DNA of 56,980 nucleotides from the NCBI GenBank assembly GCA_019750135.1, contig JAIEOV010000134.1, forward strand, positions 1 through 56,980. Reading direction: 5' to 3'. The notes under the pieces were generated by a model. The model saw only the letters and a program-made list of their open reading frames with translations, had not been told where the DNA came from and did not search any database. Every line of letters begins with the position of its first letter. The first letter of the stretch is position 1. The DNA comes from Reyranella sp. Its GTDB lineage: Bacteria > Pseudomonadota > Alphaproteobacteria > Reyranellales > Reyranellaceae. This document shows positions 42,140 to 51,331 of this stretch, one piece after another. The position numbers were made by a program, and so were the translations under genes.

Positions 42140-42975
42140 CAAATCCTCCATCCGATCCATTCGCACACGCCGCGGCCCATGACCCAGTCGAGATCATCGC
42201 CCTTCAGCCACGGCATCTCCTCGGTGAACATGGTAACGCCCTGGCGGTAGCTGCAGGGCAATCGCGACCAGTCCGTGCCCCAGAAGGTGCGCCTGGGTCC
42301 ATAGGCGTCGAAGACGCGGCGGATGTAGGGATGCACCGACCGGAAGGGATAGCTCTTGTCGGCGGCGTAGCACGGCATGGCCGAGACCTTGGCCGCCACG
42401 TTGGGCCGCCTGGCCAGCGCCAGGACGTTGTCGAGGGTGGCGAAGTTGGCGGCTTCGCTCACGTCCTTCGCGCTCTTCAAGCCGAGATGGTCGAGCACCA
42501 GGCGCAGGCCCGGGTAACGCTCGGCGATCTTGTCGGCGAGATGCATGTACTCGTGATGGAACAGGACCATGGCGGGAATGTCGGCCTTCTCCATCTCGCC
42601 CCACACCCAGTCGAAGCGGCCGTCGAGCAAGGGCTGGCGCAGCACCTCGGTATGGAAGGTGAAGCGCATGCCCATCATGCCCTTCTGCTTCCTCCAGCCG
42701 GCGATCTGCTCGCGGGCGCCGGGCGAGTCGGGATCGAGGCGGCCCATGATGCAGAAGCGGTCGGGATGGCTCGCCGTGGCGTCGAGCGCGACGTCGTTGC
42801 GGTCGCCTTCCCACGACGGCGGCACGATGACGACTCCGTCGACGCCGGCCTTGTCCATCTCGGCCAGGAGCTCTTCCTTGCCGAGCGGGGCGCGATGCGG
42901 CTCGGCGCGCGCCGGCCAGGGGCGCTCCGGCGTATTGGCCGCCCAGATGTGCACCTGGGCGTCGACGATCTTCAT
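42139..42975 (-). CDS. Amidohydrolase-family protein (TIM-barrel metal-dependent hydrolase)
   Basis: The 278-residue product starts MKIVDAQVHIW, the metal-binding HxH-like strand of the amidohydrolase-2 family (here VHIW rather than a full HxH). Later landmarks are MVLFHHEYMHLADKIAERYP, LVLDHLGL and FWGTDWSRLP, which supply the His and Asp ligands. Relatives include lactonases and decarboxylases such as 4-sulfomuconolactone-type hydrolases. It overlaps the upstream membrane-protein gene by 4 nt (ATGA). Confidence 0.88.
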   Translation of the reverse strand: MKIVDAQVHIWAANTPERPWPARAEPHRAPLGKEELLAEMDKAGVDGVVIVPPSWEGDRNDVALDATASHPDRFCIMGRLDPDSPGAREQIAGWRKQKGMMGMRFTFHTEVLRQPLLDGRFDWVWGEMEKADIPAMVLFHHEYMHLADKIAERYPGLRLVLDHLGLKSAKDVSEAANFATLDNVLALARRPNVAAKVSAMPCYAADKSYPFRSVHPYIRRVFDAYGPRRTFWGTDWSRLPCSYRQGVTMFTEEMPWLKGDDLDWVMGRGVCEWIGWRI

Positions 42976-43409
42976 CCTTTCCTCCCCTGCAGCCGCAGCG
43001 CGGCGACACGAACCCCGACCATGACCAGCCACGTGCCGAGCGCCCACAGGATAGCGAAGACCAGGACGAATTCGACGTGGGCGAAGGCCAGGTAGCCGCC
43101 GTGCAGTCGCTGGAAGATCAGGAAGATGGCGGCGAAGAGCACAGGCGCCGCCAAACCAGTGCGACGACCGAACAGCCACTCGACCAGCACCGCCGCGACC
43201 GCGCCACAGAGGCCCGCCCACAGGGCGCCGGCGGTATACAACGGCACCGCGACGCGCCGGACTTCCTGGGCCACGGCCTTGACCGGCACGACCGACTCCG
43301 GCCGAAGCCCGAACCACGCCACCAGCCAGTACGCCACCTGGGTCAGCACCAGCATCCAAAGAGCGCCGGCCAGAAAGCCGACGACAGCCGTGCCGAGCCA
43401 GCGCTGCAT
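42972..43409 (-). CDS. Membrane protein of unknown function, paralogue 1
   Basis: The 145-residue product has four predicted membrane spans (about 8-30, 60-82, 88-104 and 112-135). Its opening MQRWLGTAVVGFLAGALWML resembles that of its upstream neighbour (WMRTVIIGFVAGALSVLVFH), and both are 145 residues, so the two look like a tandem duplication. It lies 6 nt after paralogue 2. No function is known; being inside a catabolic operon, it could help in uptake. Confidence 0.8.
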   Translation of the reverse strand: MQRWLGTAVVGFLAGALWMLVLTQVAYWLVAWFGLRPESVVPVKAVAQEVRRVAVPLYTAGALWAGLCGAVAAVLVEWLFGRRTGLAAPVLFAAIFLIFQRLHGGYLAFAHVEFVLVFAILWALGTWLVMVGVRVAALRLQGRKG

Positions 43410-43415
43410 GCCGCT

Positions 43416-43853
43416 CTATCGCCAACCCAACGCGGCGCGCGTCCCGCGGGCGATCAGCCACATCCCGAAGCCCCAGAGGCCATAGACCAGCGGCAGCACG
43501 ACGATGATGGGCAGGCCGGGCATATTGAATCGTCCGCTCTTCATGGGCAGCACGACGGTCCAGTTGACGATCGCCACAATGATGGCGGCGAACAGGATCC
43601 AGCCCAGCACGCCGCCCAACGCTCCGGGCAGCCTCGGCACCAGGAATGCCGCGATGATGCCCCAGAGGCCGCCCCAGAAGGCCGACGACACGATCGTCGG
43701 CACGCCCCATGGCGGCACGCCGCGCATGTTGTAGAGCGATGCCCGCGTGTAGCCGAGCTCGTTGGAAAGCCAGAAGCCGAACTGATGGAAAACGAGAACG
43801 CTCAGGGCGCCGGCGACGAAGCCTATGATGACGGTACGCATCCATCCGCTCAT
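43416..43853 (-). CDS. Membrane protein of unknown function, paralogue 2
   Basis: The 145-residue product from the ATG at 43853 (MSGWMRTVIIGFVAGA) has four hydrophobic spans and the sequence PTIVSSAFWGGLWGIIAAFL, parallel to YTAGALWAGLCGAVAAVLVE in paralogue 1. The frame is open to 43889, but the chosen ATG overlaps the amidase stop (ATGA), which fits the packing of this operon. Confidence 0.8.
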   Translation of the reverse strand: MSGWMRTVIIGFVAGALSVLVFHQFGFWLSNELGYTRASLYNMRGVPPWGVPTIVSSAFWGGLWGIIAAFLVPRLPGALGGVLGWILFAAIIVAIVNWTVVLPMKSGRFNMPGLPIIVVLPLVYGLWGFGMWLIARGTRAALGWR

Positions 43854-45271
43854 GCGATCCCTCCCTCGGTTGGTCGGCGGTCGCGCCACGGCCGGGCACG
43901 TTCGAGTTCCGCCGCCAGCGAAAATAGCATCTCTTCCGCGCCGAAGCGGCCTGCGAAGTGCAGGCCGATCGGCAGGCCATCGCCGGTCCAGGCGAGCGGC
44001 ATCGACATCGCCGGCACGCCGGCGACGTTGCAGACCGACGTGAACGCCACCATCGGCGCCAGGGCCGCCTGGAATTCCTCGGCAGTGCCGTCCATGCGGA
44101 CGGCGCCGAGCGGCAGCGAGACGCGCGCGATCGTGGGCGACAGCAGGACGTCGTGGCGCTCGAAAAAGGCGCCGAGCTGACGGCCGGTACGATGGAAGGT
44201 CTGCACGGCGCGGATGTAGTCGTGCGCGCCGATGGTGCGGCCCTGGTCGGCCGCCTGTCGCGTCACCGGCTCGAGATCGTCCGGGCCGGGCACGCGGCCG
44301 TTGGCGCGGATCTGGATGTTGGTCCAGGTGTTGGCCGCCATCACCGTGCCCAACGCCATGCCGGCCGCCGCTGCGTCGTAATCCGGATAGGCCTCCTCGA
44401 CCTGGTGGCCGAGCTCTTCGAGAAGTGTCGCCGTGCTCTCGACCGCCGCGACCAGGACTGGATCGAGCGCCTCGCCGCCCACGGGATGCCGCATGAAGGC
44501 GACGCGCAGCCTGCCCGGCTTGCGTTCGGTCGCCGCCAGGAAGGAGCCGGCCGCCGGCGCCGTGTAGGGATCGCCGGGCTCGCTGCCCGCGATGACGTCG
44601 AGAAGCGCCGCGCTGTCGCGCACCGAGATCGACACGCCGAGCTGCGCGCCGGCGCCGGCCAGGGTCTCGCCGATCGGCGCCAGGCTGACGCGGCCACGCG
44701 ACGGTTTCAGGCCGAACAGGCCGGTGAGTGCCGCAGGTATGCGGATCGAGCCGCCGCCGTCCGTCGCATGCGCCATCGGCAGCCCGCGCGCCGCCACGAT
44801 CGCCGCCGACCCGCCGGACGAGCCGCCGGGCGACAGGCCCTTGCGCCAGGGATTGAGCGTCGCGCCGCCGAAGGCAGGCTCGGTGGTCGGCGCCAGGCCG
44901 AACTCGCTGGTGTTGCTGCGGCCCACGATCACCAGGCCGGCACGGCGCATGCGGGCGATCGCGGCGCTATCGGCCTCGGCGACGGGTTCCTTGGCGAAGA
45001 AGCGCGACCCCAGCGTCGTCGGCGTGCCGGCGCAATCGGCCATGAGCTGCTTGACCACGAACGGGACGCCCTGGAACGGCCCCTCGCCTGCCGACGCCAC
45101 CGATTTCTCGAGCAATGCGCCGTCGTAGAAGTCGGTGATGGCGTTCAGCGATGCGTTGAGCGCCCGCAAGCGGTCCAACGTGCCGTCGAGCAGCTCCCGC
45201 GCGCCGAGCTTGCGCGCCTTGACCAGCTGAGCGACGGCAAGCGCGTCATGCTTCGCGAAGAGATCGTCCAC
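43850..45271 (-). CDS. Amidase-signature hydrolase
   Basis: The 473-residue enzyme belongs to the amidase signature family, with the Ser-cisSer-Lys triad visible: the lysine in PFVVKQLMADCAG near residue 70 and the serines in LSPGGSSGGSAAIVAARG near 150-165. It hydrolyses amides, or acts like GatA; the absence of gatB/gatC and the operon context favour a catabolic amidase. It starts 1 nt after the DHDPS-like gene stop. Confidence 0.93.
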   Translation of the reverse strand: MDDLFAKHDALAVAQLVKARKLGARELLDGTLDRLRALNASLNAITDFYDGALLEKSVASAGEGPFQGVPFVVKQLMADCAGTPTTLGSRFFAKEPVAEADSAAIARMRRAGLVIVGRSNTSEFGLAPTTEPAFGGATLNPWRKGLSPGGSSGGSAAIVAARGLPMAHATDGGGSIRIPAALTGLFGLKPSRGRVSLAPIGETLAGAGAQLGVSISVRDSAALLDVIAGSEPGDPYTAPAAGSFLAATERKPGRLRVAFMRHPVGGEALDPVLVAAVESTATLLEELGHQVEEAYPDYDAAAAGMALGTVMAANTWTNIQIRANGRVPGPDDLEPVTRQAADQGRTIGAHDYIRAVQTFHRTGRQLGAFFERHDVLLSPTIARVSLPLGAVRMDGTAEEFQAALAPMVAFTSVCNVAGVPAMSMPLAWTGDGLPIGLHFAGRFGAEEMLFSLAAELERARPWRDRRPTEGGIA

Positions 45272-45272
45272 T

Positions 45273-46346
45273 TCAGTTCCGCCAGCGCTCGAGGTTGGCC
45301 GCGACGAAGGCGTCGTCGTTCAGCTCGGGATAGGTGGCATACAGGCGATCGATGCCGGCGCTCTGCCCCGGGCTCAACGCCTCGTGCGGATCGAGACACT
45401 CGATCGACGTCATCAGTCCCTGGCGGCGCAGGATCTCGTGGCAGCCCGGGATGCAGCCCGCGAAGTCGTGGTCGACGTCGAACACGACAGAGTTGCAGTC
45501 GGTGACGAACGAATCGAGCGCCAGCATCTCTGGCGGGATGGCGCCGGCCTTCACCGACAGCTTCAGGCGTTCCAGCATCTCGACCGCGCCGCGCGTCCAC
45601 ACGCTCCAATGGCCAAGAAGCCCGCCCTGGAAGCGCAAGGTGACCTCGCAGTTGCCGGTGCGCACGACCATCGGAGTCAAGAGGTCGGCGACGATGTGAT
45701 CGTCGTTGCCGGTATAGAGCGTGATGCGCTCCTCGGCCTGGGCCTGGACGATGCCGACGGCGACATCGAGCGTGCGATAGCGATTGAACGGCGCCACCTT
45801 GATCGCCACGACGTTGTCGATGGCCGCAAAGCGCGCCCAGAAGGCGCGCGACAATGGGATGCCGCCCACCGCCGTCTGCAGATAGAAGCCGACCAGCGGC
45901 ATCTCCCGGGCCACGGCGGTGCAATGCTCGATGAGCTCGTCCTCGCTGGCACCCTTCAAGGCGGCGAGCGACAGCAGCACGGCGTGATAGCCCAGCGCGC
46001 GCGCCGTGCGCGCCTCCTCGACGGCCTGCGCCGTCTTGCCGACCGCACCGGCGATCATCACCAGCGGACGATCGGTCCATTCACGTGCCGTTTCGATGGC
46101 GAGCTCCAGGACGGGCCGGTAGAGCCCGACCTCGCGGATAGCGAACTGCGTCGAGTGCACGCCGACGGCCAGGCCGCCCGAGCCGGCGTCGACGTAGTAG
46201 CGGCTGATCGCCCGCTGCGACTGCGTGTCGAACTTGCGGTCCGGACCGAGCGCCAGCGGATGGGCGGGAATCACCGAGCCCTGCCGCAGCAAGGAGAGGA
46301 CGGGCGCCGGCAGGTCGCGCCAGTGAAGAGCCTTGTCTGGGATCAT
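45273..46346 (-). CDS. Dihydrodipicolinate synthase-family lyase/aldolase
   Basis: The 357-residue TIM-barrel protein has a candidate Schiff-base lysine in NVVAIKVAPFNRYRT (near residue 180) and a tyrosine in VGFYLQTAVGG, both expected for the DapA/NanA family. It is longer than DapA (about 290 residues), with a C-terminal extension. These proteins act as aldolases or dehydratases on keto acids, and here it probably works on an intermediate of the operon's pathway. Confidence 0.88.
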   Translation of the reverse strand: MIPDKALHWRDLPAPVLSLLRQGSVIPAHPLALGPDRKFDTQSQRAISRYYVDAGSGGLAVGVHSTQFAIREVGLYRPVLELAIETAREWTDRPLVMIAGAVGKTAQAVEEARTARALGYHAVLLSLAALKGASEDELIEHCTAVAREMPLVGFYLQTAVGGIPLSRAFWARFAAIDNVVAIKVAPFNRYRTLDVAVGIVQAQAEERITLYTGNDDHIVADLLTPMVVRTGNCEVTLRFQGGLLGHWSVWTRGAVEMLERLKLSVKAGAIPPEMLALDSFVTDCNSVVFDVDHDFAGCIPGCHEILRRQGLMTSIECLDPHEALSPGQSAGIDRLYATYPELNDDAFVAANLERWRN

Positions 46347-46355
46347 GGGAGCATC

Positions 46356-47222
46356 CTAGCCGAGTTCAGGGCCCGCGAGAGCAAAGACGTGCGTGGCGTC
46401 GTCGAGGCCTTTGGCGTCGCCCAGGGTCATGCGCATGTAGCCACGCGGCGTCACCGCGCCCTGCCGCTCCAGCCAGCCGCGCACGGCGCGATGGACCACG
46501 GGCACGTCGATGATGAAGGGCCCCGGCGCAGCGGCCGCTGCCTTGCTGATCAGGGCGAGCGCAATGGCCTCGTTGTCGGCGACGACGGGCCCGAGCGAGG
46601 TCGCCACCCGGCCCTCGCGGCCCAGCACGTAACCAACGGTCTTCCCGGCGGTGTCTTCGGCGATCCAGGCACGACCCGGCTGGCGCAAGGCGAGATGAGC
46701 GAGGATGGAAGGCCTCTCCATTCCGGTCAGCGGCCGATCGTAGAGCGCCAGCCGCGGCAGGTCGGCGGGGCCAAGCGCCCGCAGAGTCGCGCCGGCGGGC
46801 GGCTGCACGACATCGCTCGCCGCGTCGAAGTGCCAGCGGGCGATCGGATAGAGGTCATGAAAGCCGAGCGGCAGGTAGATGGGACGTCCCTGCTCCGTGG
46901 CGTCGAGGCCCGCGACCGCGCCGGCCGAACGCACCTCGTCGATGCAGCGCTTGAGCAGCCCCGTGCCGACGCCGCCGCGCCGACGGTCCCTGGTCACCAG
47001 CACCATGCTGATCCAGGCGAGCTTCTGGCCGAGCGGCAGGACCAGCGAGCTGGCCTGCCATCTGCCGTCCGGTCCGACGCAACCGAAGCCTCGCCCCGCG
47101 CCCAGCATGAAGCGCCAATCCGCCAGGTTCTGGTTCCAGCCGGCCTCGACCGACAACGGCCAGACGGCCTCGCTCAGCGCCGCATCGATCGGCTGGACGT
47201 CGAGAGCCTCAGTAGGTGCCAT
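46356..47222 (-). CDS. GNAT-family N-acetyltransferase
   Basis: The 288-residue protein has the acetyl-CoA-binding signature SMVLVTRDRRRGGVGTGLLK (motif A, R/Q-x-x-G-x-G/A) near residues 72-91, followed by a second, degenerate GNAT-like half (from about 140, with RAWIAEDTAGKTVGYVLGRE), typical of tandem GNAT proteins such as those with a C-terminal DUF5645/YitH-like domain. The substrate is unknown. Its start overlaps the epimerase stop by 14 nt. Confidence 0.85.
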   Translation of the reverse strand: MAPTEALDVQPIDAALSEAVWPLSVEAGWNQNLADWRFMLGAGRGFGCVGPDGRWQASSLVLPLGQKLAWISMVLVTRDRRRGGVGTGLLKRCIDEVRSAGAVAGLDATEQGRPIYLPLGFHDLYPIARWHFDAASDVVQPPAGATLRALGPADLPRLALYDRPLTGMERPSILAHLALRQPGRAWIAEDTAGKTVGYVLGREGRVATSLGPVVADNEAIALALISKAAAAAPGPFIIDVPVVHRAVRGWLERQGAVTPRGYMRMTLGDAKGLDDATHVFALAGPELG

Positions 47223-48234
47223 CGCGCACCTCGTAGTGCGTGGGCTTGTTCAGGGTCGCCATGTCGCGCGCCAACCAGTCGGCCGTCCATTCGATCATCC
47301 GGGCGAGCGGCACCGACGGCCGGCCGAACTCCTTCACCATGCGCCGCGAATCGTTCAGCCATCCTGTGGCCGCCGGTGTGCCAGTGAGCTTGGGCTGCCG
47401 GCCCAAGAGCTTGCCGAATTCGCCGGCGAGCCAGCGTACTTCGATGGTCTCGGGACCGGTGACGTTGATCGGCGTCGTCGGCGTCGCGGCGTGGGCCAGA
47501 CAGCGCAGCGCGATCGTGTTGGCGTCGCCCTGCCAGATGACGTTGACGTGTCCCATCGACAGGTCAATCGGCTCATCGTCGCGCACCTTGCGGCCGATGT
47601 CGTGCAGCACCCCGTAGCGCATGTCGATGGCGTAGTTCAGCCGGAACAGGCGGCCCGGCGTGCCGTGCTTGTTGGAGAAGAACTCGAACATGCGCTCGCG
47701 GCCGACGCAGGAGGTGGCGTAGTCGCCGGGCGGCGGGATCGGCGGGACGTCCTCGTTGGCGCCGCCGCTGTCGACCGGCACGAAGGGATAAACGCAGCCC
47801 GTCGAGAAGGCGACGATCGTTGAGTCCTTGAACACCTCGGCGACCATCGCCGGCACCTGGACGTTCATCGCCCAGGTGAGCGGCACGTCGCCGGCGGCGC
47901 CGAACTTGCGGCCGGCCATGAAGATGACATTGGCGGCCTTGGGCAGCTTCTCGAGCTGGGCGCGATCGAGCAGGTCGGCGGAGATCGGCTCGACGCCCGC
48001 CTCGACCAGCGCCTCGCGCACCCCGGGCTCGCTGAACCGCGCCACGCCCATCACCTTCTTCGAGGGGGCGGCGCGCTTGGCCATGCGGGCGAGCGTGGGG
48101 CCCATCTTGCCGCCGACTCCCAGCACGATGATGTCGCCCGGCGTCCTTGCGAGATCGGCAACCAGCGCGTCAGACGGCTGCGTCATGAAGTCCTCGACGG
48201 CCTCGACGGTCTCGAAGCGGGTTGGCAGCGTCAT
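47209..48234 (-). CDS. NAD-dependent epimerase/dehydratase-like protein
   Basis: The 341-residue product has a Rossmann opening IIVLGVGGKMGPTLARMA (GxGGxxG-like) near residue 35 and the short-chain-dehydrogenase-like VAFSTGCVYPFVP, followed by a proline-rich loop and DYATSCVGRERMFEFF, where the usual YxxxK is replaced by a CVGRER segment. The loss of the catalytic Tyr-Lys pattern makes activity uncertain. I start it at the ATG at 48234 (MTLPTRFE), which overlaps the upstream stop (ATGA). Confidence 0.85.
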   Translation of the reverse strand: MTLPTRFETVEAVEDFMTQPSDALVADLARTPGDIIVLGVGGKMGPTLARMAKRAAPSKKVMGVARFSEPGVREALVEAGVEPISADLLDRAQLEKLPKAANVIFMAGRKFGAAGDVPLTWAMNVQVPAMVAEVFKDSTIVAFSTGCVYPFVPVDSGGANEDVPPIPPPGDYATSCVGRERMFEFFSNKHGTPGRLFRLNYAIDMRYGVLHDIGRKVRDDEPIDLSMGHVNVIWQGDANTIALRCLAHAATPTTPINVTGPETIEVRWLAGEFGKLLGRQPKLTGTPAATGWLNDSRRMVKEFGRPSVPLARMIEWTADWLARDMATLNKPTHYEVRDGTY

Positions 48235-49640
48235 CTCGCGACTCCCTTCATCGGCGCCATCGATCCGAAATCCATGTCGGCGCCGACGGCAAATCCCGGC
48301 CCGTTGAGCGAACCCAGGGCCAGCTTGCCGCCCACAGCCTTGAGCCGCGCGGGCTTGCCGTCCTTCTTCTCGTAGAGATCGGGATGGGCCGCAACGAAGG
48401 CGTTCTGCTCGGCTTCCGGCGCGAAGCCCATGCCGTCGATGAAATGATGGGCATTGCGCTCGACATGGGTCATCCCAAGCAGCGAGACCAGGGCCAGATC
48501 CTGCTGCACGCTGACGCCGGGCCAAGTCGTGAGATCCTCGGCTGACATGAAATGCCCGGCGCCGAGATGGGCGACGCGAAGGGCGTTCAGGATCGACTTA
48601 TAGAAGCCCTTGCAGTTCTTGCTCGAGACGCCGGTGTAGCCGAGGCGCAGCGCCGACGGGAACGACGACAGCTCGCCGTCGGATTCGTCGATGATCACCG
48701 GCCGCAACCGGGCCAGCGGTCCGACCGATCGCGACAGGGCCACGGCGCGCTTGATCGGCTGCTCGATGAACAGCGTCGCGTTCGCAAGCTTCGCGAGGCC
48801 CGGCGTCTCGGCCACCTTGCGCCACAGCTCGACGATGCCTTCGACGCCGTCGTACTGCTCGTTGCCATCGAGCGTCGCGCGGTAGTCGCCGGCGCCGGCA
48901 TCGAGCACCGCGGCGATGCGGCCGAGCCGGTCGAGGTCGGCCTTGATGTCGCCACCCACCTTCAGCTTGTAGTAGCGGCCACGATAGTAGGAGACGACCT
49001 CTTCCAGGGTTTCCGGCAGGCCGTCATTCACGCGCTCCGAGGCCGGCCGATCGGCCGCCGTCAAAGGATCGACCAGGCCCACCGTATGACGGACATCGAT
49101 GCTCTTGCCGGGCGTCAGCTTCGCGAGGAACGGCTCGATCTCCCCCTTCTCGATGTCGGGGGTGAGCGCCGTCGTGCGGATGCCCGGGACATTCCGCGCG
49201 ATCATGGTGCCGAAGGACTGGCCGGTGGCCTTGCCGAGCGCATCGAGAATGGCGCGATCGAGCAGCGCCGGACCATAGGCTGCGACCAGAGGATTGAGGC
49301 CGAGGGTGGCGCCGCGCTTCTGCTGTTCGAGGTAGGTGCCGCTGAACAGGCCGAAGGGCGTGTCGGCGCCGCGGGCGCGATAGAGCTCGATGGCGAGGTC
49401 GAGCGCCTGGCGGAGCTGGTCGAGATTCTGCTCGTCGGTGAATTGCGGGCTCTTCTCGAACCACTTGGCGGCCAGCGCTTCGGCCGCCACGCCGTGGCTG
49501 GAGCGCCCGTCGGGTAAGGAGATGCGCACGCGGATCACGGCCTGCGTGGCGTCGGTGACGGTGATCACGCCGAAGCGGAAGGCGAGCCGCATCTTCACGT
49601 GCCGCTCGTAGCGCTCGACCTCTTCCAGCTTGACCTTCAT
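48231..49640 (-). CDS. Enolase-superfamily protein (mandelate racemase/muconate-lactonizing type)
   Basis: The 469-residue product has the metal-binding acidic residues of the superfamily: ATLDGNEQYDG, LFIEQPIKRA and VIIDESDGEL, preceded by the KxK-type base in YYKLKVGGD and followed by GVSSKNCKGFYKS, where a lysine faces the active site. It abstracts a proton next to a carboxylate, so a sugar-acid dehydratase or racemase role fits the operon. Start at the ATG at 49640 (MKVKLEEVE) overlaps the upstream stop (ATGA). It is longer than most members (about 370-400 residues). Confidence 0.88.
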   Translation of the reverse strand: MKVKLEEVERYERHVKMRLAFRFGVITVTDATQAVIRVRISLPDGRSSHGVAAEALAAKWFEKSPQFTDEQNLDQLRQALDLAIELYRARGADTPFGLFSGTYLEQQKRGATLGLNPLVAAYGPALLDRAILDALGKATGQSFGTMIARNVPGIRTTALTPDIEKGEIEPFLAKLTPGKSIDVRHTVGLVDPLTAADRPASERVNDGLPETLEEVVSYYRGRYYKLKVGGDIKADLDRLGRIAAVLDAGAGDYRATLDGNEQYDGVEGIVELWRKVAETPGLAKLANATLFIEQPIKRAVALSRSVGPLARLRPVIIDESDGELSSFPSALRLGYTGVSSKNCKGFYKSILNALRVAHLGAGHFMSAEDLTTWPGVSVQQDLALVSLLGMTHVERNAHHFIDGMGFAPEAEQNAFVAAHPDLYEKKDGKPARLKAVGGKLALGSLNGPGFAVGADMDFGSMAPMKGVAR

Positions 49641-50455
49641 ACGCTCGACTCCAGCAGCCCCGCGACATAGCCGATCATGCGCGCGGCGCACGTCGGCCCG
49701 TCAGGCTCATAGACGAAAGGCTCCATGGCGATCCAGCCGCCGTAGCCGGTTTCACGCAAGGCTTTCACGACAGGAGCGAACCGGTCGTCGCCCTGCCCCG
49801 GGCCGCGCCGGTTGCGATCGTTGAACTGCACGTGCACGACAAGGCCGGTCGGCATCCAGCGCCGGATAGCATCCGCCACGGGCTCGGGCTCCATCAGGCT
49901 GGCGGCCAGCGTGTCGACCATGGTGCGCAGCGCGGGATTGCCCAGCCGGCGCACGATCTCGGCTGCCTCGGCCAGCGTGTTGACGAAATTGCAGTCGGGC
50001 GCGGCCAGCGGCTCGATGCAGTAGGCGACCTTGGCCGCCGCCGCCTGCTCTCCCGCCAGGATCCACGCCTCCTCGGCGCGGGAGGCATCATCGGGCGTCG
50101 CCACGCGACGCTGAGCCGGCGAGCCGTGGACCAGGTAGACACCGCCCAGCTCGGCACACAGATCCACGGAGGCGCGCAGGACATCGACGCTCTTCTGCCA
50201 GACCGTGCGATCGGTGGTCGCGATCGAAAGGCCGGCCGGTGCGGCCAGCAGCCAGTGCAGGCCGCTTACCTCGAGGCCGTTGTCGGCGCAGATGTTGCGG
50301 ATTTCGGAACGCCTGGCCGCCGGCATGCGCCATGCATCGTCGCCGAACGTGAACGGTGCGAGCTCGAGGCCGCGATAGCCGAGACCTGCCGCCAACGCGC
50401 ACTGACGTTCGAAGGAAAGCTCGCGAATCACCTCGTTGCACAGAGCCAGTTTCAC
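49637..50455 (-). CDS. Sugar phosphate isomerase/epimerase-family (xylose isomerase-like TIM barrel) protein
   Basis: The 272-residue protein starts from a GTG (MKLALCNEVI) and has the AP-endonuclease-2 TIM-barrel pattern: GYRGLELAPFTFGDD, VYLVHGSPAQRR, YCIEPLAAPDCNFVNT, MVDTLAAS, VVHVQFNDRN and GGWIAMEPFVYEPDG, whose Glu, Asp and His are metal ligands. Such proteins isomerise or epimerise keto sugars or inositols. It is the first gene of the ten-gene operon and is divergent from the ABC permease gene 65 nt away. Confidence 0.9.
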   Translation of the reverse strand: MKLALCNEVIRELSFERQCALAAGLGYRGLELAPFTFGDDAWRMPAARRSEIRNICADNGLEVSGLHWLLAAPAGLSIATTDRTVWQKSVDVLRASVDLCAELGGVYLVHGSPAQRRVATPDDASRAEEAWILAGEQAAAAKVAYCIEPLAAPDCNFVNTLAEAAEIVRRLGNPALRTMVDTLAASLMEPEPVADAIRRWMPTGLVVHVQFNDRNRRGPGQGDDRFAPVVKALRETGYGGWIAMEPFVYEPDGPTCAARMIGYVAGLLESSV

Positions 50456-50519
50456 AAATGATCCTCAAGCTTGACGGTTTTCTGACGCTTCGCCAGTGTG
50501 CCCGAATGTGCGGCCGCGC

Positions 50520-51287
50520 ATGATCAAATTCCAGCCTTTGCTGCGCCAGTACTGGCCGACCGTCGCGCTGTTCGCCTTCCTGCTCGCGAGTTGGCAGCTT
50601 GCCGTGAGCATCGGCGGCATTCGCGAGTACCTGCTGCCCTCTCCGCTCGCGGTGTGGAACGCGCTGTGGCACGGCGACACCGCCTGGATGCAGCACATCT
50701 GGGTGACGACGCTCGAGATCATCGGCGCGTTCTTCCTGGCGGCAGGCGTCGGTGTCGCGCTGGGCGTGGGCATCGCCTGGTCGCCGCTGATCGCCAACGC
50801 CCTGGTGCCGTTCCTGGTGTTCGTGAACACCTTGCCCAAGGTGGCGATCGCGCCGCTGTTCCTGATCTGGATGGGCTACGGCATCTTCCCCAACATGCTG
50901 ATGGGCGCGCTCATCGGCTTTTTCCCGGTGGTGATCAACACCGCCGTCGGCCTCAGCCAAGTCGAGGCCGACATGCTGGACCTCGGCCGCGTGTTCAACG
51001 CGCCGAAATGGAAGATCTTCGTCAAGATCCGCATTCCCAATGCCCTGCCCTACATCCTGAGCGCGCTCAAGATCACGGCGACGGCCGCCGTGGTCGGCGC
51101 CATCGTCGGCGAGTTCGTCGCCTCGCAGAAGGGCCTGGGCTACGTCATCGTCACCACCCAGAGCAGCATGAACACGTCGGTGGCGTTCGCCTCGCTGATC
51201 TGGATCTCGGTCGTGGGCCTGGTGCTGTATGGCGCCGTCGTGCTGGTCGCCAAGCTGTGGGCGCCGTGGGCCGAAGGGATTGACTGA
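50520..51287 (+). CDS. ABC transporter permease (NitT/TauT type)
   Basis: The 255-residue inner-membrane protein has about six spans and the binding-protein-dependent EAA-type loop (SQVEADMLDLGRVFNAPKWK then IRIPNALPYILSALK). It starts at the ATG at 50520 (MIKFQPLL); in-frame GTG/ATG choices slightly upstream cannot be excluded because no clear ribosome-binding site is seen. It forms a transporter with the binding protein and ATPase that follow, as in SsuABC/TauABC. Confidence 0.93.
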   Translation: MIKFQPLLRQYWPTVALFAFLLASWQLAVSIGGIREYLLPSPLAVWNALWHGDTAWMQHIWVTTLEIIGAFFLAAGVGVALGVGIAWSPLIANALVPFLVFVNTLPKVAIAPLFLIWMGYGIFPNMLMGALIGFFPVVINTAVGLSQVEADMLDLGRVFNAPKWKIFVKIRIPNALPYILSALKITATAAVVGAIVGEFVASQKGLGYVIVTTQSSMNTSVAFASLIWISVVGLVLYGAVVLVAKLWAPWAEGID

Positions 51288-51331
51288 ATCGGGGCTATTT
51301 GAATCGGGGAAGGGAAAACAGGGAGCACATC

